A stretch of DNA of 64,000 bases from Geosiphon pyriformis (lineage: Eukaryota; Glomeromycota; Glomeromycetes; Archaeosporales; Geosiphonaceae), in NCBI GenBank assembly GCA_016748015.1, contig JAAOMT010000327.1:2911-66910 (forward strand). The letters run 5' to 3'. The first letter of the stretch is position 1; the number at the start of each line of letters is the position of its first letter. The translations under genes and the position numbers were made by a program. Below, in pieces: positions 56,501-64,000 of the stretch. The notes below the pieces were generated by a model that was not told the origin of the DNA, made no database searches, and saw only the letters and a list, made by a program, of their open reading frames with translations.

Positions 56501-58239
56501 TGAGTTCTCCTATTTGTATTTGTGTTAGCGCCTCTAATAATTTTTTGGTAGGTGTGGTTCGCGTGCTTTATAATTGCAAATTGTCATTGGGTGGATCCTT
56601 TCCCAATTTCTTTTATGCCAATAGTGGGACACTCATGTCAACTGTTTTGGGTGAATCAGTTTTCTCTAGGTGTCTGCCCTCACTTCGGTGGTATGGTGTG
56701 GCCTTTGTAGACCAACTTTGTGATCATTATGGTACTGTCTTTGATTGGTCCACATTTAAGTGATGGAAGAAACTGGACCCTCGTGGCCCTATTCCTGAGT
56801 GGTTCAGACTTTCTGCTGTGTTTCTTGCTGGTGAGAATTCCTCTCTTGTCCGCATTCCTCTTCTTGCTAATATTGGTCCCTTGAACATTCTGGGTTCCTT
56901 TGGTTTTGTGTCTGTCTGTGATTGTCTTTCACAAGTCAATACAAGAGTGCTATCAGTCTACACTGATGGGTCATTGAGAAATTTGGGTACGGTTGGCTGT
57001 GAAGCAGGTGCTGCAGTCTTTTTCAAGGACATTGGTGTGGGTTTGGATGTTGGTGTGTCTGGGTTGATGTTATCTACCATGGCTGAGTTATAGGCAATTG
57101 CATTGGCTCTCGAGTGTGTTCCTGTTTTTAGTGTTGTTTATTTATTTTCGGATAGTCAGTCTGCTTTGGATGCTTGTAAATCGGAATTGGGTCTGGTGGT
57201 TCTTGATTTCCATAATTGGTGTTGGGTTGAGCGTCAGCACATTGCCAATGTCATTTACAGTAAGGGTCTAAGAGTTAACTGGCACAAAGTCAAAGGTCAT
57301 TCTGGGATTTTGGAAAATGAGCATGCTGATGTGATTGCCGGTACTGTTTCTGTTTCTAACTGGTTTCTTTCTCCTTGCCTGGATGAACACTTTTTGATGG
57401 CTGATAACAACGTTGTCTTTGGCAATTCAAGGCACTTTGTCTGTGACACTTTTTGTGTCATGTGTTATGTGTGTTGGGAGGTGGGGTCTGGTTCAAAATT
57501 TTTGCCTGTCAACTTGTGTGCTGATGTTGATTGGTCCCGTTCTTCTTTGGTGTGGCATCCTGATTTGCATATGACCACTGGTTTCACTAGTAAGGTTTCG
57601 GCTAATGCGCGCTCTTATTTTATAAAGGCTTTGCATCATCAGTTGCCTGTGGCTGTTCGAAAACGGCTTTATAATAGACTTTATCTCAGTGTATTGTGTC
57701 TATATTGTGGTAATGTAGAGGTGTCGGATCATGTTTTTTCTTGTAAGGTCAATGATTCTGCTTGGCATTGGTTGTTTGATTCTCACATGAACTCTTGGAA
57801 AACACTTTCTGGTTCTTCTGTCTCTTCTTCAGTTTTGTTGTAGTTGTTGTCGTTTTGTGTTTCAGAGTCCTCAGTGTCTATGGCTCTCCATAAGAGTTTT
57901 GTTTTTGATAAATGGTTTGGTGAAGCTGTTTCGGTCTTCCATAATCCCAAGGTGACATGTTTGGAGGTTGTTAATTTTGTGCGTTCTCTTGGTCTCGCTT
58001 TTAGAGATGAGATCTGGTTGGTTCAGGCCAAACACTATGCCTATATGGAAAAGTACGGACTTATTCCTTTAGATAGTTCATCTCCTATTTCGGTTTCTGG
58101 TTTGACTTCATGGCTTTCTGTTGGTGTGGTTGATTTGCTTGGTATTGATAAAGCTTTTGGTGTGCATTTTGGTTTTCGCAAGTCTTGTATGTTTTTTTTC
58201 AGCATTGGTAATTCAGTTTCTGTCTATATAGCTGTGTAG
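53553..58239 (+). pseudogene. LINE1 ORF2: APE endonuclease, RT, RNase H, zinc motif
   Basis: Starts ATG 53553 in an ATGA overlap with ORF1. APE domain: AMCNVRGMNN, TETKLKD (53673), LGGDFNEDGS (53992) and FDTDHKAVSVS (54211). A frameshift near 54385 follows. RT: NLPDGKAAGLSGISNEL, MIPKPYE, IALIETARKI, LVLQDIKKMYDSVGW and the catalytic TFVDDTIWVGSS (about 55855). RNase H: VYTDGSLRN (56959), TMAEL, LFSDSQSALD (57145) and ENEHADVIAG, all four acids present. Zinc motif CLYCGNVEVSDHVFSC (57698-57745), then a C-terminal extension to 58239. Stops at about 53629, 55147, 55273, 55753, 55888, 56266, 56761, 57091 and 57841. Confidence 0.92.
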
Positions 58240-58373
58240 TGTTGTCTTGACTGGCCCGAGTGGCTGGTTACATGTAGAAAATGCATGATTCACACTTAGT
58301 TTAGACTATTTCTTTGATGTATAGTGCTAGGTTGTGTGTGGACCTCACTCATTAAATAAAAAAAAAAAAAAAA

Positions 58374-58382
58374 GTTTGTAAA
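58374..58382. repeat. Target-site duplication of LINE1 (right)
   Basis: GTTTGTAAA directly after the A-tail; partner of 51523-51531. Confidence 0.8.
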
Positions 58383-61300
58383 CACTTTAAAATTCTTATC
58401 TATAATTTTATAAAAAATATTATTAAGATTTCTAAAAAATTTTTTATTGGTTTTATTACTTTAAACATTTAAGATCTAAAAAATCACAATTTATTTCTTA
58501 CTTTACACAACTATTTTTATTCTGTAATATTACTTATTAAGTATAAAATATGTTAAAAAAAGCTATTTATTTACTACAAAAAAAATTGATAAATTTAATT
58601 TGAAAAATTTAAATACTTTTTAGCAAATATAACTTAAAGTTTTCTTGAACCAATATGCTAATATTTTTGTCAGTAAAAACAAATTCAGATACACTAATAT
58701 TATAAAGTATAAGATTAATATTAAAAATACCAGACTTATTAAACTATAAATATATTAAGTTATCTCAAATAAAAACAATTTAATTAAACAAAAAGTACAG
58801 TAAATATTAGACAATAACTTAATAAAAAAATTATTAAGCCTATAATTGTTATCTGTTGTTTTGGTTACAAAAAAAAATAGAAAATTTCATTTTTGTATTA
58901 ATTATTAAAAACTTAATAGTATTATTTAAAGAAATAATTATTCAATTCCTTTAATCTAAGAAATTTGGAAAACAAAAAATAATTTTTTTCATTAAATTTA
59001 GCCAGCAAATATTAGCAAATCAAAATAAACTTAATTAACAAAAAAACTACTTTTACTATTCAAAATAAATATTTTCGAGTTTAATATAATGCTTTTTGGA
59101 CTTTACAATACTTTTGCTATCTTTTAATGCTTAATAAATATTGTATACAAAAATATTTTCTGAAAATTAATTGTTGTTTACTTAGATAACACCAATGTGT
59201 TTTCAAAAACATTTAACAATTATTTACTCTATTTTTAACAAGTTTTTAATCATCTTTAAAACATTAAACTAAAACTTAATCTTGATAAATACTTTTTTAA
59301 AAAAACCAAGCTTAAATTTTTGAGACATCAAAAAAGATAAAATAAAACCAAACTTAGACAAAATCCAAAAAATTAAAAATTTTTCTGTTTCAATTAACTT
59401 TTATAAACTACAAAATTTTTTAGAACTTGTTGAATATTACTATTATTTTATAAAAATTTTTTTAATATTGTCAAATTTTTTTATTACTTGTTCTTAAAAC
59501 ATGTACTGTATATATAAAAAACTAAACAATAAAAAGCCTTTAATTATTTTAAGTGCTAACTTATTGAAGCTTTAATTTTAATATATCTGAATTTCAATAA
59601 ACAGTTTATTATAGTTATAAATATATTAAAAAATGCTTTCAAAGTAGTTTTATCTTAAATTAAACCAAATTATAAAAAAAATTTAATTGTTTATGTTAAC
59701 AAAAACACTAATACAGCCAAAAAATATACAATATCACAAACTTAGAATGTTTTACTATTTATTAGGCTATATAGAACTAAAAACATTATTTTTACTAATT
59801 ATTTAACTTATATACTAATCATAAAAAACTTGTTTGATTATTTAGCAAACCACAATTCAAAAAAAAATATATAAAATAGAATATTTATTTGTAATAATTT
59901 TTATACAAAGTACATTATAAAAAAGAAGCTAAAAATACCAATACTAACAGCTTGTTAAAAATAACTCAAATCTAATTTTGTATTAATAAATACAACTATT
60001 TTAATAATTATACCAATATCTGTTAATATTTTAGTTTAAAAAGAAACTATCTTAATAAGAACAAAATTTTATATAAAAACAAGCTTGAAATTACTTTATT
60101 TACAAAAACCAATTATATTAATAAAAATGCCAAAACCACATTATACTTCAACAAGTTATGAAAAATACCAAAAAATTGTTTTATTTAACATGTATTTTGA
60201 TCTAATAATAGAATACTTTAACAAAAATGCTATCTTAAAAAAAATAATTAATTTAATTTATTGGCCAACAATATATAAAAATATTTTTAAATATGTTCTT
60301 AATTGTAACTTTTATTAAAAAAAAGAAGAAACCAAAGTAATAAAACCATCTTAATTTATTTTAATTGGAAATTTATTTAATAAAATTAGGATTAATTTAG
60401 TTAAATATCTTTTAGTTATTACAAAAAAAAATTAATATATTGCAGTAATAGTAAACTATTTTACAAAATAATTAAAAGCCTAAACCAATTTAGTTGCAAA
60501 TGCCAAAACAATAGCTAAATTCGTATACCAAAATCTAATCTGCAAACATAAATGCCCAAAAATATTATTATTCGATTAAAAAACTTACTTTATTAACAAT
60601 ATTTTAATAGAATTAAGTCAATAATTTAAAATAAAATAACTCTTGTTATCTCTATATTATTCTTAAATAAATGGATTAATAGAACAATTTAACTGAATAT
60701 TGTGTAAAGCACTAGTAAAAATAAGTTATAAACATATACAAGAATTAGACTTATTTATATTCTTAATATTATTTACATACTAAAATATTGAAGCAAAATA
60801 TTATCCAATTTTTATTATTTAAACTAATATATAAAAAAATTACACTGTTTGTTAAATTAGATATTTTTTTTCTTGACAGAAACAATTACTAAAAAAAACT
60901 TTGAAGTTATTTTATATCAAAAAACATGAAATATTAGAAAACAATTATAAAACAGCAGTTGACAATATTAATAATTTTTAGAAATAACAAAAAAAGAGAC
61001 ATGATAATTGTCTATTGAATTAACCAATTAAATTTAAGATTGGAGACCAAGTATTATTATATTGTATTAAAGTTAAAAAACAGTACAGTAAAAAATTTGA
61101 CCCAAAGTAAAATAAACTATTTTATATATATGAAGTTCTGAACAATAGAGCTTACAAATTATAATTAGAAAACAGAATTTTAAAGAAATTCATACATGAA
61201 AATTATCTAAAACTTTATCATATAATACAAAAATTAATAATATTTATATCTTAATTAAAAACACAAATTTTATTAATTAGACTTAATTTTAAGAAATTTA

Positions 61301-61404
61301 AAACCAATTATTATGAACAAACACAATATATGTACAAAAATTTGAATCATGTAAATTAAATAAATAAATACAAAAAAAACGAGAAAAAAAACTTAAATCA
61401 CTTT

Positions 61405-62045
61405 TAACATAGATCTATTAAACAAAATTCTAAAACTTTTACAACAATTATTTGAAGCAATTCAATAATTTATAACATTAATAAAAATCACAATTAATAA
61501 AAAAATAATAATACAAAAATACAAGCAAAGAAAAGATGAATAAGAGTTCAACTAAAATTAGACATTTCTATTTCTATAAATAATCAAAAAAAATATGTGG
61601 TCTTAAACAATGAAAAAAATTAGAAAAGCTTTATATAATTTAGTCTTAAAACCAAATACTAGAAAATAAATTTCTTAAATTTCTTAAATGTAGAAAAAAA
61701 AATTTCTATTAACATATTGGTTTTTTAAAATTAGCAAAAAATTAGACTTACAAACACTATATTTAAATATCAACAAACAAATATTTAACAGAAAAGCTTT
61801 TAAACAAATAAAAAAATTCATTAAAAAAAACAACTTAATACTATTCTATAAGACAATATATTGACTATATTTAGTATTCAAATGTTGTTCTATTATACTA
61901 TTAAACAAATTATTAAAGACTATTACAGTTAATAACATAAAATAAATAACAAATTTTCAATTTAAAAAACTACAAAAAACAATAATTAATATAATAATTA
62001 AATATTATACTAAAAATACATATAATTTTACAAAAATTTAATTCT
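61405..62045 (+). pseudogene. Extra 3' ORF relic (R4)
   Basis: Counterpart of the E2 ORF at 29041-29788. IDLLNKILKLLQQLFEAIQ (start codon ATA in place of ATG), TYWFFKISKKLDLQTLYLN, FNRKAFKQIKKFIKKNNLIL and KKLQKTIINIIIKYYTKNTY align without the frameshift seen in E2. Confidence 0.6.
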
Positions 62046-62060
62046 AAAAAAAAGAAATAA

Positions 62061-62912
62061 TATTACTCAAATAGTAAAACCAATTCAAAACTATTAAAAG
62101 AATATAATTAATATATGATAATATCAAAAAAATATAATAATACAAAATAACACAAAATAATATAAAATAATACAAAATAATATAAAATAACTTAAAATAA
62201 TACACAATAATATAAAATAGTACAGAATAATTAGTAATAACATAAAATAACTAATTATAAGATAAAAAACAAAGCAATAGCTAATAATAACAAATAATTA
62301 AAAGCAATTTTGTAGAACTAGAGAATATGTTTAAAAAAAATAATTTTAACAAATAGAAAAAAAACAAAAATTACTTTTTTTTTAATATTTTAATCTTTAT
62401 TTAATCAATTTTTATTTTATATATATTCATAAACCAATTAAATAAAAATCTTAACAACTTGAATTAATTATTTTTAATTATAACAATTAACAGAATATTA
62501 ATTTTTTTTTAATTTTTTTTTAATTTTTTTTTAATTTTTTTTTTTATTCTCTCTATTTTTTTTAATAGAGTAGCAACATTAAAAGTTGACTGTTTAAAAA
62601 TAAACTTTATAATAGTCTGGTAAAAAAAAAGTTTTTTTTAGGTTTGAATATTAATTTTATTTTGCTAACTTACCAGAAAAACAAAAAAACAATGCTAAAT
62701 TCTAGTAATTGTACTAATTTGTTTAAAAAAAGATATAACTTGAATAATACAATTAAAAAAACCATATTTCTGTGCTTTATAACAAAAAAACTTAATAGAT
62801 AAAATATTAAACCAAACTTAAGGCAATTTTATTCAATCTATATATTGTTTTTAATATTAAATTATTGAATATTAAATATTATAAAAATATATTAACAAGT
62901 TTATTTATAATA
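62061..62912 (+). repeat. LTR of R4 (E2 type, decayed)
   Basis: Begins TATTACTCAAATAGTAAAAC (E2: TGTTACCTGAGTAGAAAAAC) and ends ATTTATAATA. It contains the AT-shifted ATAAC array, the pyrimidine tract and a GAGTAGCAACATTAAAAGTT block matching E2. Confidence 0.75.
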
Positions 62913-64000
62913 ATATTTTTTTTTCCAATAATACCAATCGTCTACATTTTAATTACCAAGTTAAAAAAATTTACTAATAAAAAAATAAAATCTAAACATA
63001 GTTAAATAATATAAAGAAAGTTATTATTACCAATAACTAAAATATTACTAAAGTTTTATAAGTAATTTTATATTTTTTTACAATATAACCAACTTTTAAT
63101 ATTAAAATTTTACTGCAAAACCAGTATTATTTAATAATTTTAAGATCATATTTCTACAATATTTTAGTAATTACAATAGTATTATTCGATTACAAAAACA
63201 CTTTAATACTATTAAACAAAAAAACAATAAAGCAGTTATTACATATCTAAAACAATTCCATTAATATCTATGCCAAATTTAAATAATTAATGCCAATTAC
63301 TATATAATACCACAAATATTAAAACAATTTATTAAAAAATTGTGCAATAATATTCTTTAATAGATATGTTTATTATATCTTATAAATTTCTAAGCAATAA
63401 TTACATTAGTCTGAAATTTTGAATTAGCAAAACTTAAAACAAGTCATATTCAAGCTATAAATTTAATAATAAATAAATTATTTGAACTAAATACTAAGTT
63501 AAAACAGCTTAGTAATAACATTAATTAAAATTAGAAAAGTACTTAGATAATAATTAAGCTATATATCAAATTTTATAATATTATAATCATTAAAAAAACA
63601 ATTATTGTTATTGTTAAATTCATAACAGCAAAAACTAAAATATGTTATTACTATTATAAACAAAATTGCTTAAAAATTAATTATAAATTATGATTAAATA
63701 ATTAACAATTGAGAAATCAATATTAAATCTTAAACTATGAATTTAAAACTCAATAAAAACAATACCAACTATAACAATATTACACACAATATTTTTACAA
63801 TAACTATAGTCACAACCAATATACATACTTTATTTTTAGCCATAGCCAATTATTACCTACTAACTATTTAATTGGGAATTAGTATTACAATTATAATACC
63901 AGATTTTTTTTGGCTCAAAACCAAAACTTAAAACCTAAAACCATTTTACTAAACTAAAAACTAGTAATAATAACACATCAACTAATCTTAATATTGTTAA
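62913..64000 (+). mobile_element. R6: decayed gag relic running off the window
   Basis: Directly follows the R4 LTR, which may also serve as its 5' LTR. It aligns with E2 gag from the AKLEKF region (about 62955), with a TAA at 63059-63061 at the shared stop position. The capsid region (PQILKQFIKKLCNNIL at about 63308) and a knuckle remnant (about 63640-63690) are also visible. The N-terminal gag part present in E1/E2 is missing. Confidence 0.65.

Larger units (their letters stand above)
51532..58373 (+). mobile_element. LINE1: near full-length APE/RNase H non-LTR retrotransposon
   Basis: About 6.84 kb with a 5' UTR, ORF1, ORF2, 3' UTR and an A-tail (58358-58373), flanked by a 9-bp duplication. 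It is far richer in G/C than its surroundings. ORF1 has one frameshift and one stop; ORF2 has one frameshift and about nine stops. RT and RNase H catalytic residues are intact. The ORF2 domain order APE-RT-RNase H-CCHC suggests the I/Tad-like group. Confidence 0.93.
58560..62912 (+). mobile_element. R4: strongly decayed Ty3/Gypsy relic (RT to 3' LTR)
   Basis: Aligns with E2 from the RT leader (FLNQYANIFVSKNKFRYTN, about 58645) through RT (YLDNTNVFSKTFN at about 59178, second Asp changed to Asn), RNase H, integrase (INLIYWPTIYKNIFKYVLNC at about 60250) and the extra ORF (about 61405-62045) to a 3' LTR. Most G/C of E2 are A/T here. Its LTR (62061-62912) is of the E2 type. The 5' portion is absent; the LINE1 insertion lies just upstream. 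Confidence 0.8.

Noticed and set aside
46500-62912. R3 and R4 as two halves of one element split by LINE1
   Set aside because: The domain order would fit, but the R3 LTR is of the 1-209 type and the R4 LTR is of the E2 type; kept as separate relics.
1-64000. Variant genetic code (TGA as Trp, or TAA/TAG as Gln)
   Set aside because: TGA occurs at Trp and also at Arg (CGA) positions, and TAA/TAG occur at Gln and at Trp. The pattern is what C-to-T and G-to-A mutations produce, and copies disagree with each other at most of these codons.

Overview
The window reads as fungal nuclear DNA dominated by transposable elements. Evidence: LTR retrotransposons of Ty3/Gypsy type, APE-type LINEs carrying RNase H, a possible short GT-AG intron (55 nt), and a multi-copy-looking fungal gene fragment. 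From memory, the LINE ORF1/ORF2 sequences and the gene fragment at 8.2-9.0 kb resemble families abundant in arbuscular mycorrhizal fungi (Glomeromycotina). I could not run a search, so this is a moderate-confidence inference. No intact host gene is visible; nearly every coding region is a pseudogene.

Layout. 1-209: end of an LTR inserted into the integrase of the next element. 210-8038: minus-strand Ty3/Gypsy element E1 (5' LTR 7110-8038, gag, protease, cysteine-rich modules plus dUTPase, RT, RNase H, truncated integrase). 8188-9570: the only host-like sequence, a broken gene and the 3' exons of a possible second gene. 9620-17717: about 8 kb of extreme AT-rich DNA with a minisatellite and a hairpin repeat. 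17731-34868: minus-strand LINE2, split at 20637-20640/30882-30885 by a complete plus-strand Ty3/Gypsy element E2 (20641-30881). 34869-42473: AT-rich DNA holding a 5'-truncated LINE copy (37261-37929), a MITE-like element (39324-39622) and an unrecognised decayed reading frame. 41640-45700: minus-strand Gypsy relic R5 with a hAT-like transposon (42474-43609) inside its protease. 46500-49860: plus-strand Gypsy relic R3. 51532-58373: near-complete plus-strand LINE1 with target-site duplications. 58560-62912: RT-to-LTR relic R4, followed by another gag relic R6 (62913-64000).

The elements fall into decay classes. LINE1, LINE2, E1 and E2 are readable with a modest number of stops and frameshifts. 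R3, R4, R5 and R6 align with the readable copies codon by codon, yet almost every G or C has become A or T. Most differences between copies, between the two E2 LTRs and between terminal inverted repeats are transitions. This indicates a C-to-T / G-to-A process (RIP-like, or deamination of methylated cytosine) that turns transposons into the AT-rich sea. Both LINEs have target-site duplications made only of A/T or nearly so, and sit in already AT-rich DNA.

The most unusual biology is in the Ty3/Gypsy family. It encodes a dUTPase between protease and RT, preceded by several CxxC modules, and it has a further ORF between integrase and 3' LTR that is still recognisable in relic R4.
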